Source: an uncultured Nitrososphaera sp. (GTDB lineage Archaea > Thermoproteota > Nitrososphaeria > Nitrososphaerales > Nitrososphaeraceae). Taken from it: 10,390 nucleotides of DNA. The stretch's first letter is position 1; the number at the start of each line of letters is the position of its first letter. The notes under the pieces were generated by a model. That model had not been told where the DNA came from. It searched no databases and worked only from the letters and a program-made list of their open reading frames with translations. Positions 4,760 to 10,390 of the stretch are shown in pieces. The position numbers and the translations under genes are program-made. The stretch lies in assembly GCA_946480575.1 (NCBI GenBank), contig CAMLKF010000060.1, positions 1 to 10,390 on the forward strand, given 5' to 3'.

Positions 4760-7057
4760 ATGCATTATCACAATATTGCAAGGTACCTCTTTGTCACCCT
4801 TGCCTTCGCCGGCCTCCTTTCGACCGGCTGGTTTGGAATACCTCTGATCCCTCAGTACCTTATCGACAACGAGATAGACCTGCTGGCAGGCATCTTTACG
4901 CTCTTTAGCGCCCTTGGCACTATCTGGGGCGTGATGGCCTACCGCGAATTTACCGAGTCCATCCAGCTTGTCCTGGACGCAAGGGACGCAGCGCGCAGGC
5001 TCGACTTCATGATAGGAGAATACGAATACAGGTCGTACAACCCCATTACGAGGGACTACGACGAAGGCTTTGTCCCCTCCGGCCCTATCGACTTTTGGGA
5101 CAAGGAAACACAGGTGCCTGCATGGATGGATAAGGGCAAGTACTGGCACATACTGCTCAGCCTGCAGGGCGGGAGCAAGGAAGTCAGGCTACAGGTAGTA
5201 AAGGATCAGACCCTGCCGTTTCACACCGGCCCGAGAAACGTCGCTGTCACTACAAGAGAGAAAGTGATCGTCGAGGAGATGAGAAAGATCCGCAGGCACA
5301 TCTACATTGTCAAGGTTCCGCAATGGCTCGTCATGAACACGGAGCGCAAGAGGTTTGCCGGCCAAGACATGAGCGACATCGAGCTGAGCGCACTCATTGC
5401 AGATCTCAACAAAAAGATAGTAGCCGCCACTGACGAGATGGTCGAGTGGGAAAGGCAGAGAATCAGGTACCCTTGGAAGGCGATGACCATCGGCATCTAC
5501 CTCAACAAGAGCCTACCCATCAGGATCGTTTACCGGCAGGTGGTAAGGAATTTTCCGGGGGCAAAAAAGCGCAGCATCGATGAAACAAACGCCAACCTTG
5601 CAAACATCAAGGACGATGAGCTTGTCGCGTCGCTGCTAGAGCTTGTGTCTGAAAAAGGAATTACGCAGAACAGAATTGAAATGTTGCAAATTCTGATCAA
5701 GTTCTTGAAGAGCGCGTATACGCGCCAAGGCCTTGGTGAAGGCGCTAGCGAGTATCACAGCTTCCACCACTCGCTTGAAGTGTCGTACATGACACTTCAC
5801 ATGCTGCCAAGAGAATTCGAGGAATTCGAGTTCGGCCCAAAGGACTACGAGCTCATGATTGTCGCAGGGCTCTTGCATGACTACGACCCCGCCCAGGCGC
5901 TCTTCAATAGCTCTGGGGCGCCCAAGGGCCCAAACGTCGTCAGGACCGTCGAAGAGATCCAGAGGTCAAGGATCTTAGACGCTTACTTTACCATGAGCAG
6001 GGACGAATTTGAGAATTATTTCCGCGAGTACAGGTCCGCGCTCTTGCCTCCGACCGAGTTTGCCACTACCCATCCAGAGTACGTCAAGGCCGACTGGAGC
6101 CCCACCGAAAGCATAGTGGCGGAGGCCCTCATCTGGAGGACCGATTTTCCCTTTTTCAAGCAAAAGCTTGCACAGGAAACGTTTGCGCGCCTTTTATCGC
6201 AGCTGGCAACTAGAGGCGGCGACGCCGATAAGATCAAGATCCTGGCAGAAATACTCTGGCTTGCAGATCTGGCAGTCACATACATGAGCTCCGACCCTGT
6301 CAGAGCGTGGGACAGGGTGACAAACCTGTACGATGAGCTGAACCTGCCCAAGCTTGAAGCGGTGCCCCGGACCGATGCATTTTTTGCAGATTTTGCAGAG
6401 AACGAGCTCTTCAGGCAGATGATCACCTCTAAGCAATTCCCGTACATTTTCCGGCAGCGGTGGAACCTTATCTACCAGTTCTTCCACGAAGGCAACCCGT
6501 CAACACAATTGAATAGGACGATTGCAACCGCGCGCAAGTTGTATCTCAGGATCAACCTAGAGATAGACATGAGAAAGGGCGAAATGCTTCAGGCCATGGC
6601 AGAGGAGAACTACGCAGAGTATTTCATAGGCATAGGCAAGGACCAGAACGAGGTTTTCAAGGCGAAATCAAGGTTTGCCGCGCTGGATCCGCAGAATGCC
6701 TCTGCGTTCTGGGGCGGCACTGAAAAGTTGCTGCCGGCCATAACTGATAGGTCGATAGACAACTTTCTGATGGTGCTACCCGAGCATTCTGCCCCGCTTG
6801 CGACGATGGAGGCCAAGGCCGTATTCCGGTCTATGCTCGGGTCGATATCCAAAAAGCTGGTGCAAGGAGGGGCATTCAGGATACTTACAGACTTGGAGAA
6901 AGACAGCATGGCCTTTCGCGAGCTTGCGCTTATCGCAAGCCAAGCAGGGTTCCAGCTGATCGGGAACCCGGGCAAGGCATATTTCCCAAGGGACTGGCGC
7001 GACCCGGAGTTCAAAGCTGGCAGAAGGCCGCAGGTAGTCGTTCTTGCACCCAAATAG
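4760..7057 (+). CDS. Membrane-anchored HD-domain phosphohydrolase (PDE-like) with a degenerate TrmB-like C-terminal domain
   Basis: 765 residues from ATG 4760. Two membrane helices (about 8-27 and 38-61) are followed by a 250-residue region I do not recognise, then an HD domain of cyclic-nucleotide phosphodiesterase type: YHSFHH (332-337) matches the YHNxxH of PDEs, GLLHDYDP (370-377) carries the His-Asp pair, and ILWLADLA supplies D503. The second histidine of the PDE pattern HDxxH is proline here. Residues ~598-765 follow TrmB, the tRNA (guanine-N7) methyltransferase: LEIDMRKGEMLQAMAEEN for motif I, YFIGIGKDQNEVFKA, TEKLLPAITDRSIDNFLMV, QGGAFRILTD and FRELALIASQAGFQLIG. The glycines of the SAM loop are lost. 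A longer GTG start at 4613 would overlap bluB and read through the TATA box, so it is unlikely. An ATG at 4650 would join this frame if the T9 run at 4748-4756 had ten T. Substrate unknown. Confidence 0.8.
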   Translation: MHYHNIARYLFVTLAFAGLLSTGWFGIPLIPQYLIDNEIDLLAGIFTLFSALGTIWGVMAYREFTESIQLVLDARDAARRLDFMIGEYEYRSYNPITRDYDEGFVPSGPIDFWDKETQVPAWMDKGKYWHILLSLQGGSKEVRLQVVKDQTLPFHTGPRNVAVTTREKVIVEEMRKIRRHIYIVKVPQWLVMNTERKRFAGQDMSDIELSALIADLNKKIVAATDEMVEWERQRIRYPWKAMTIGIYLNKSLPIRIVYRQVVRNFPGAKKRSIDETNANLANIKDDELVASLLELVSEKGITQNRIEMLQILIKFLKSAYTRQGLGEGASEYHSFHHSLEVSYMTLHMLPREFEEFEFGPKDYELMIVAGLLHDYDPAQALFNSSGAPKGPNVVRTVEEIQRSRILDAYFTMSRDEFENYFREYRSALLPPTEFATTHPEYVKADWSPTESIVAEALIWRTDFPFFKQKLAQETFARLLSQLATRGGDADKIKILAEILWLADLAVTYMSSDPVRAWDRVTNLYDELNLPKLEAVPRTDAFFADFAENELFRQMITSKQFPYIFRQRWNLIYQFFHEGNPSTQLNRTIATARKLYLRINLEIDMRKGEMLQAMAEENYAEYFIGIGKDQNEVFKAKSRFAALDPQNASAFWGGTEKLLPAITDRSIDNFLMVLPEHSAPLATMEAKAVFRSMLGSISKKLVQGGAFRILTDLEKDSMAFRELALIASQAGFQLIGNPGKAYFPRDWRDPEFKAGRRPQVVVLAPK

Positions 7058-7065
7058 ACGAATGC

Positions 7066-7073
7066 CTTAAATT
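7066..7073 (+). promoter_or_regulatory. TATA box of tRNA-Arg
   Basis: CTTAAATT 28-35 bases before the first base of the tRNA, in the short gap after the HD-domain gene. Confidence 0.5.
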
Positions 7074-7100
7074 GGCGCTGGCAAAGTTGAAACACTGCGC

Positions 7101-7175
7101 GGGCTCGTAGCTCAGCATGGACAGAGCGAACGCCTCCTAAGCGTTAGGTCGTGGGTTCGAAGCCCACCGGGCCCG
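7101..7175 (+). tRNA. tRNA-Arg (CCT)
   Basis: Complete cloverleaf: acceptor GGGCTCG with CGGGCCC, D stem GCTC/GAGC, anticodon stem AACGC/GCGTT around loop CTCCTAA (anticodon CCT, reading AGG), variable loop AGGTC, T stem GTGGG/CCCAC with TTCGAAG. Discriminator G; no encoded CCA and no intron. It converges with the metallo-hydrolase gene 13 bases away. Confidence 0.95.
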
Positions 7176-7179
7176 CTAT

Positions 7180-7187
7180 AAAAAAAA
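7180..7187 (-). terminator. T8 tract ending the metallo-hydrolase transcript
   Basis: Eight A on the plus strand, so eight T on the minus strand, start one base past the stop codon at 7189-7191. It lies in the gap to the converging tRNA-Arg. Confidence 0.5.
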
Positions 7188-7188
7188 T

Positions 7189-8394
7189 TCACGCGACCAT
7201 TGCAAAATTCTTTGCCATGTAACGCTCCAGCCTTTTGGCGTCCCTGCCACTTATCCTTATTTCGTCTGCAAATATTGGCTTTTTGCCCTTGGTTATGCTC
7301 ACCCGAACAACTGAGTCCTGATCTCCAGGAACAAGCGACATTTTCAGCTCCGGCCCCTTCATCATGAAGCTCTTGAGTGGCTCGGCTTCGAGCGTGCTGC
7401 CCGCCTTGCGCGGGTTGGCAAATTCAGCTGACAGCCTGTTGACGCTGTCCTCTATGGTCAGATTCAGCCTGCTGCCTTCTGCCTTTTCAATGCTCATCAC
7501 GTACTTTTCAAGGCCCTCGATCTCTATCATGTTGCCAGTTGCATTGTCTTCATGTTCTTCTTCGTATGCTGCTGAAGGCGCCCATGTCATGCCCTGCTTG
7601 GCCACCCTGATGCTGAACCGGCCGTTGTCGCCGGAGATCCGCAGATGGTCGTCTACCATCTTTTGAAGCTCATCTGACGCAAGCGGCCTAGTTGGGCCTC
7701 GGAACCACTGGTTTCTGGCGTCCTCAGTGTCCTTCTGGCCGCTGTAATGCACGATAAAGCAGTCTTTTGCGTTCCACCCCCTCACGATGTTATATGCTTC
7801 AGAAACCGAGATCATGCCGGTTGAAGACTGGTGGTCGTTGTACGTCTCTGTGCCAAGGACAAGCAGATCCGGCTTCCAGAGCAAGTCTGGGTCAGCGCCG
7901 GGGAGCGATGCAAAGTCCCATCCCGCTATTATCTTGGTGTCACGTATTTTGACGATGTATATGACGCAGCCGGAGATGTCGCCGTGGCTTGCCGCAACAG
8001 GCATAATTGAAAATGGCCCGGCATCAAATGCCTGACCCGGCTGCACCGGAAATATTTTGCCTGAAAGGGAAGGAAATTCTTTTGTAATCTGGTCGAGGCA
8101 TTCTTTTGTGCAGTAGATCTTGCAATCAGCTTTTGCCGAAACCAGTGCGGGCAGGTCGCTTGTATGACCCCTATGCGCATGTGTGACAAGTACCGCATCC
8201 GGCATGCGGCCAAGCTCGGATGCGCCCTGCCTGATGCTCTCAAGCACACCGCTGCCGGCATCCACAAGAAGATGGAAAACTTCGTTTTGCTGAATGTCAA
8301 ATACCGAGCATGAAGTGTTTGCGCCTGCGTCTGGTTTGCCGCCGCCGGCGTCAGGCAAAACGCCGTTTATTCTTACTACTACCCCTTGTTGCAT
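7189..8394 (-). CDS. Metallo-beta-lactamase-fold hydrolase with a C-terminal extension
   Basis: 401 residues. The N-terminal ~270 form an MBL domain: VDAGSG (44-49), the metal loop THAHRGHTSDLPAL (71-84), ASHGDISG (136-142), AGWDF (157-161) and FIVHYSG (213-219). Probable metal ligands are H72, H74, H77, H137, D160 and H216. The canonical loop HxHxDH has its Asp replaced by Gly76, a change also seen in the PqqB-like branch as I recall, so one metal site may be altered. Residues ~285-401, with EIEGLEKYVMSIEKAEGSRL and a Lys/Arg-rich end (RDAKRLERYMAKNF), are not part of the usual fold and I do not recognise them. The family cuts phosphoesters, thioesters or nucleic acids; the substrate is not readable. 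Start ATG 8394 is supported by a TATA box about 33 bases upstream. Confidence 0.88.
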   Translation of the reverse strand: MQQGVVVRINGVLPDAGGGKPDAGANTSCSVFDIQQNEVFHLLVDAGSGVLESIRQGASELGRMPDAVLVTHAHRGHTSDLPALVSAKADCKIYCTKECLDQITKEFPSLSGKIFPVQPGQAFDAGPFSIMPVAASHGDISGCVIYIVKIRDTKIIAGWDFASLPGADPDLLWKPDLLVLGTETYNDHQSSTGMISVSEAYNIVRGWNAKDCFIVHYSGQKDTEDARNQWFRGPTRPLASDELQKMVDDHLRISGDNGRFSIRVAKQGMTWAPSAAYEEEHEDNATGNMIEIEGLEKYVMSIEKAEGSRLNLTIEDSVNRLSAEFANPRKAGSTLEAEPLKSFMMKGPELKMSLVPGDQDSVVRVSITKGKKPIFADEIRISGRDAKRLERYMAKNFAMVA

Positions 8395-8421
8395 TGATCC
8401 TAGTTTGAAAACATTCTAGAT

Positions 8422-8432
8422 AAAAGTATAAT
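8422..8432 (-). promoter_or_regulatory. TATA box of the metallo-hydrolase gene
   Basis: The minus strand reads TTATACTTTTA here, about 33 bases before the ATG at 8394, giving a nearly leaderless transcript. It abuts the stop codon of the zinc-finger gene. Confidence 0.5.
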
Positions 8433-8579
8433 CTATGCCGCCGATGCAGTTCTGGCTTCAGTCTTGACAGCGCGTGCCGGATAATGAACTTTTTTCATAT
8501 GGTTCTTCAATTCACCCATGCTCCCGCCAACGTCGCGGTTGCATCTAGGGCATCTCCATTTGACTGCAGAAATTCCCAT
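8433..8579 (-). CDS. Small zinc-finger protein (Cys2-His2 type)
   Basis: 48 residues starting MGISAVKW. One finger: WRCPRCNRDVGGSMGELKNH followed by MKKVH, that is C10-x2-C13-x13-H27-x4-H32, then a basic tail (YPARAVKTEARTASAA). Small single-finger proteins of this kind are common in archaea and may bind nucleic acid or act as protein adaptors; no target is visible. An ORF 17 codons longer exists (to 8630), but the TATA box at 8603-8610 lies within it and is correctly spaced for a leaderless start at 8579, so the shorter form is preferred. It sits between an unknown gene and the metallo-hydrolase, each with its own promoter. Confidence 0.72.
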   Translation of the reverse strand: MGISAVKWRCPRCNRDVGGSMGELKNHMKKVHYPARAVKTEARTASAA

Positions 8580-8602
8580 GCAAAATTCATATAGAAAGTA
8601 TC

Positions 8603-8610
8603 GAATATAC
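8603..8610 (-). promoter_or_regulatory. TATA box deciding the zinc-finger start
   Basis: GTATATTC on the minus strand, 24-31 bases before the ATG at 8579. It places transcription start at that ATG and argues against the upstream start at 8630. Confidence 0.5.
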
Positions 8611-8631
8611 GGGTTATTACCAGCCAGCAAA

Positions 8632-9120
8632 CTAGTTCTGCAGTATCACATATTTTCTGCCAAATACAAAACCAGCGTACATTACGGCACCCTTTTGGAG
8701 TACGATAGCTATCTGGGATATTATGCTGCCGCCTTCGTACGAGATCCTGCCTTCCCTATGCGCAAGCGAAATTTCATCAGGCTGGACAAATAGCGGCATC
8801 TTGACCGCTGCGAGTTGCTTTTGCTCTCGCATGTAGTTGAGCATCTTGATTACAAGCTCTAGATCGTGCTTTGTATTTGGCAAAACAACGTTCTCGCTGT
8901 ACGGCATCGCCTTGCCGGCAATGTCTACCCTTGCCGCCCGCGCCACCACTGGCAGCTTTTTCCATTCTGGCTTGAACTCGAGCAGCACCAGCAGTTCTTC
9001 TATTTCGCCTGCAAAAGCCGTCAGGTCGTCGATGCTTCCTTTCTTTTGCCTTGCAACCAGCTTTCTTACTTCGTTTCTGACTTCTTCGGTGCCTTTGAGC
9101 GGCCGGATGTTAAAGAGCAA
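8632..9120 (-). CDS. Hypothetical protein, 162 residues
   Basis: I do not recognise a family. The protein is soluble with no signal peptide or membrane helix. Residues 1-50 are predicted helical (EEVRNEVRKLVARQKKGSID followed by DLTAFAGEIEELLVLLEF), the middle is mixed (KLPVVARAARVDIAGKAMPY), a further helix is LELVIKMLNYMREQKQL, and the end is strand-like (IISQIAIVLQKGAVMYAGFV). The start is TTG at 9120, because a stop lies directly upstream in frame and no ATG occurs before the first helix. Third-position GC is high, as in neighbouring genes. It lies 44 bases after the stop of the 105-residue gene and 52 bases before the zinc-finger start, so the three could be read together, although the zinc-finger gene has its own TATA box. 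A regulatory or structural role cannot be assigned. Confidence 0.65.
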   Translation of the reverse strand: MLFNIRPLKGTEEVRNEVRKLVARQKKGSIDDLTAFAGEIEELLVLLEFKPEWKKLPVVARAARVDIAGKAMPYSENVVLPNTKHDLELVIKMLNYMREQKQLAAVKMPLFVQPDEISLAHREGRISYEGGSIISQIAIVLQKGAVMYAGFVFGRKYVILQN

Positions 9121-9164
9121 TCAGAAAGAATCCGCCTGCGTGCTATTGAAGATTGCTGTCTGAG

Positions 9165-9482
9165 TCAGACGCCAGCCAGCTTGGCATGCCCATAAAGCCG
9201 GGCCTGGTGGAGCTCGCTTATCTCGTCTTTTTTGTGCCTTCTGCGCTCAAGGACGTAGCCGCTTGTCGAATGGTAAATTATGACCATGTCCTTTGGGTAG
9301 AACGAGAGCATCTCGTGGTTGTTGGAATCAGACGCCATATGCCTCAGGTGAATGCGCTCCCAAGAAAACAGCTCGTCTATCTTGCCTTTGAAATGAAAGG
9401 TACTGCCGCAGGGACACCTGACGTCGCGCCAGCTACCACCTATGTTTTGCAGCCAAGGGCTCACTCCAGTCAATACGATCAC
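9165..9482 (-). CDS. Hypothetical small Cys/His protein, 105 residues
   Basis: No family recognised. The notable part is DVRCPCGSTFHFKGKIDELF with C23, C25 and H30, followed by ERIHLRHMA with H45 and H48, which could bind one metal ion. The C-terminal half, DMVIIYHSTSGYVLERRRHK and KDEISELHQARLYGHAK, is basic. The listed start is GTG at 9482, and a TATA box near 9504-9514 predicts transcription start almost exactly there, so a leaderless GTG start fits. An alternative N-terminus exists: ATG 9495 in the next frame reads MEQKRDRIDWSEPLAA and would run into this gene if the AAAA run near 9450 were one base shorter. Both versions keep the Cys/His part. It follows the HEAT-repeat gene by 27 bases. 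Confidence 0.55.
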   Translation of the reverse strand: MIVLTGVSPWLQNIGGSWRDVRCPCGSTFHFKGKIDELFSWERIHLRHMASDSNNHEMLSFYPKDMVIIYHSTSGYVLERRRHKKDEISELHQARLYGHAKLAGV

Positions 9483-9502
9483 GTTTTTGCTCCATTCGCT
9501 TT

Positions 9503-9514
9503 ATTATTTTTATC
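9503..9514 (-). promoter_or_regulatory. TATA-like box before the 105-residue gene
   Basis: The minus strand reads GATAAAAATAAT, overlapping the stop codon of the HEAT-repeat gene. Spacing of about 26 bases points to transcription start near 9482. Confidence 0.45.
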
Positions 9515-9993
9515 TGCCAGTCATTTTCGTGAACCTGTTGTTGCTGTTCATTGTCTTGATGTAGTCGAGGTTTGCAAGTGCGACTCTACTGCCGATTCCC
9601 TTACTTCTTCGCTTTCGTCCTTGAGCGCAGCGTCGAGCATTCTTCTCGCGTCCTCTGGGCCTATCACTCCCTCCCAGAGCGACTGCAGCTTCGTGGCAGA
9701 CGAAAAGGCTCAGGTCCGACCCGACTGCGTCTGCAAGAGCAGCAACACCGCTTGTAAATCCAAGCTGGCCCAGCGAGAATGCGGCTTTGTCTATTACAAG
9801 GGTGTTATTGTCGTGCTTTTTAGCACATGCCCTATTGGCCCGACAGCGTTTTCGCCGGCAATGTCTGCAAGGATGCAGAGACTGCGCGGGTGCGCACTAC
9901 GCTGTCATGGTGGCCTAGCAAGCCCTTGAAGTACTGCTCATTCATATCCTCAAACTGCCTTTCCATTTCCTCGAACAGCTTGAGCCTGTCGTA
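9510..9993 (-). pseudogene. Frame-broken HEAT-repeat protein, deoxyhypusine hydroxylase-like
   Basis: Joined across frames on the minus strand this gives a protein of about 160 residues: YDRLKLFEEMERQFEDMNEQ (from 9993), YFKGLLGHHDSVVRTRAV, then ILADIAGENAVGPIGHVLK, then LVIDKAAFSLGQLGFTSGVA and LFVCHEAAVALG, then GPEDARRMLDAALKDESEEV, then VALANLDYIKTMNSNNRFTK, stop at 9510-9512. These are HEAT repeats of the PBS-lyase/deoxyhypusine hydroxylase kind; CHEAAVALG matches the iron-binding His-Glu repeats of that enzyme, but the parallel repeat has Asp-Lys (IDKAAFSLG), so full activity is doubtful. Four single-base changes near 9879, 9819 (A5 where six are needed), 9680 and 9588 restore one frame and no stop by substitution is seen, suggesting sequencing error or a very young pseudogene. 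A start at ATG 9966 is possible; ATG 10026 is in frame but followed by three TAA. Confidence 0.6.
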
Positions 9994-9994
9994 A

Positions 9995-10016
9995 GATGAT
10001 GATGATTATTATTATT
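9995..10016. repeat. Trinucleotide tract (GAT)4 followed by (TAT)3
   Basis: A 22-base run of triplets directly before the HEAT-repeat frame. On the minus strand it reads as TAA TAA TAA TCA TCA TCA in the frame of ATG 10026, so it closes that frame three times; it is also AT-rich enough to look like a TATA element. Confidence 0.6.
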
Positions 10017-10053
10017 GGCCGGTCATACTAGAGACCCGTATGAGACCAAGGGC

Positions 10054-10065
10054 TTTTTTATTTTT
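10054..10065 (-). promoter_or_regulatory. TATA-like box before the HEAT-repeat gene
   Basis: AAAAATAAAAAA on the minus strand, about 30 bases before ATG 10026. On the plus strand the same bases form a T-rich tract, but no plus-strand gene ends nearby. Confidence 0.4.
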
Positions 10066-10069
10066 CCCG

Positions 10070-10390
10070 TTAGGCGCCGGCTGCCAGAAAGCGGCAGATC
10101 TTATCCACCAGCCTGTCCATGTCGTACGGCCTTGAAACCACCATGCAGAACACCCTGTTCTTCTTGCTCTTGCCCGGCATTGGGAACAAGAGCACGTCAG
10201 CCATCTCCTGGCGCACCATGACAAAGCTTGCTTACCTTGCCAAGGTAGTCCTCATTGTTTTTTACAAGAGACACGACAAGCTGCGTCTGATGGCCATCGT
10301 TGTCTATCTGTGCCGCTCCTCATTTGGAATTGGCGTCTTGGGCTTGATGATATACCAGGAAAGGGTTGACGACGACTCTTCGAGCAGCAC
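10070..10390 (-). pseudogene. Unknown gene, 5' outside the window, frame broken
   Basis: Three minus-strand frames join into a coherent protein end: VLLEESSSTLSWYIIKPKTP and IPNEER (10390 to about 10320), QIDNDGHQTQLVVSLVKNNE and DYLGKVS (about 10316-10237), then SFVMVRQEMADVLLFPMPGK and SKKNRVFCMVVSRPYDMDRL, ending CRFLAAGA with a stop at 10070-10072. Single-base changes near 10317 (a GG run) and 10235 would restore one frame. The frames keep GC-rich third positions throughout, as in intact neighbours, so coding on this strand is likely. I do not recognise the family; the end looks like a small alpha/beta domain with a helix DMDRLVDKICRFL. The HEAT-repeat gene follows in the same direction. 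Confidence 0.5.

Noticed and set aside
4650..4847. Separate small gene starting at ATG 4650
   Set aside because: After the T9 run it is a shadow of the HD protein's membrane helices; treated instead as a possible alternative N-terminus of that gene.
9808..9835. Inverted repeat GTGCTTTTTAGCAC as a possible terminator or operator
   Set aside because: It lies inside the HEAT coding frames, and one added A in the run repairs the frame, so coding explains it better.
9153..9929. Plus-strand ORF of 258 codons over the HEAT and Cys/His genes
   Set aside because: Its protein has no coherent domain, while the minus strand gives recognisable HEAT repeats and a Cys/His protein over the same bases.

Overview
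The window looks like a piece of an ammonia-oxidising thaumarchaeon of the Nitrososphaera type. The grounds are a secreted plastocyanin-like copper protein, archaeal TATA boxes about 25-30 bases upstream of near-leaderless starts, T-rich terminators, frequent TTG/GTG starts, two tRNA genes without an encoded CCA, a BluB homologue and several short Cys/His proteins. The lineage is inferred from protein style, since no rRNA or amoA gene is present.

Layout. Positions 1-2450 look AT-rich. They hold the end of an ABM-fold monooxygenase-like gene, a truncated and frame-broken alpha/beta hydrolase on the minus strand, a plastocyanin-like gene, a small exported two-cysteine protein (minus) and tRNA-Val(GAC) (minus). 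Positions 2504-2781 carry a frame-broken small ORF on the plus strand. Positions 2819-7057 are a GC-richer plus-strand block: a solitary beta-class DNA methyltransferase, bluB (5,6-dimethylbenzimidazole synthase) overlapping it by 4 bases, and a large membrane protein with a PDE-like HD domain. tRNA-Arg(CCT) follows at 7101-7175. From there to the end everything reads on the minus strand: a metallo-beta-lactamase-fold hydrolase, a 48-residue zinc-finger protein, two unrecognised small proteins, a frame-broken HEAT-repeat protein resembling deoxyhypusine hydroxylase, and the broken end of an unknown gene.

The most striking object is the HD protein. After two N-terminal membrane helices and the HD domain, its last ~165 residues follow the layout of TrmB, the tRNA (guanine-N7) methyltransferase, but the glycine-rich SAM loop is degraded. 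I know of no described HD-PDE/TrmB-like fusion.

Second, four minus- or plus-strand genes (349-813, 2504-2781, 9510-9993, 10070-10390) are broken only by one- or two-base indels, several in short homopolymers or dinucleotide tracts, while the protein sequence on either side stays well conserved. This suggests sequencing errors or very recent inactivation. The hydrolase also lacks its N-terminal third and is more likely a true pseudogene. Functionally, methyltransferase and bluB are probably co-transcribed; the other genes mostly show their own TATA box.
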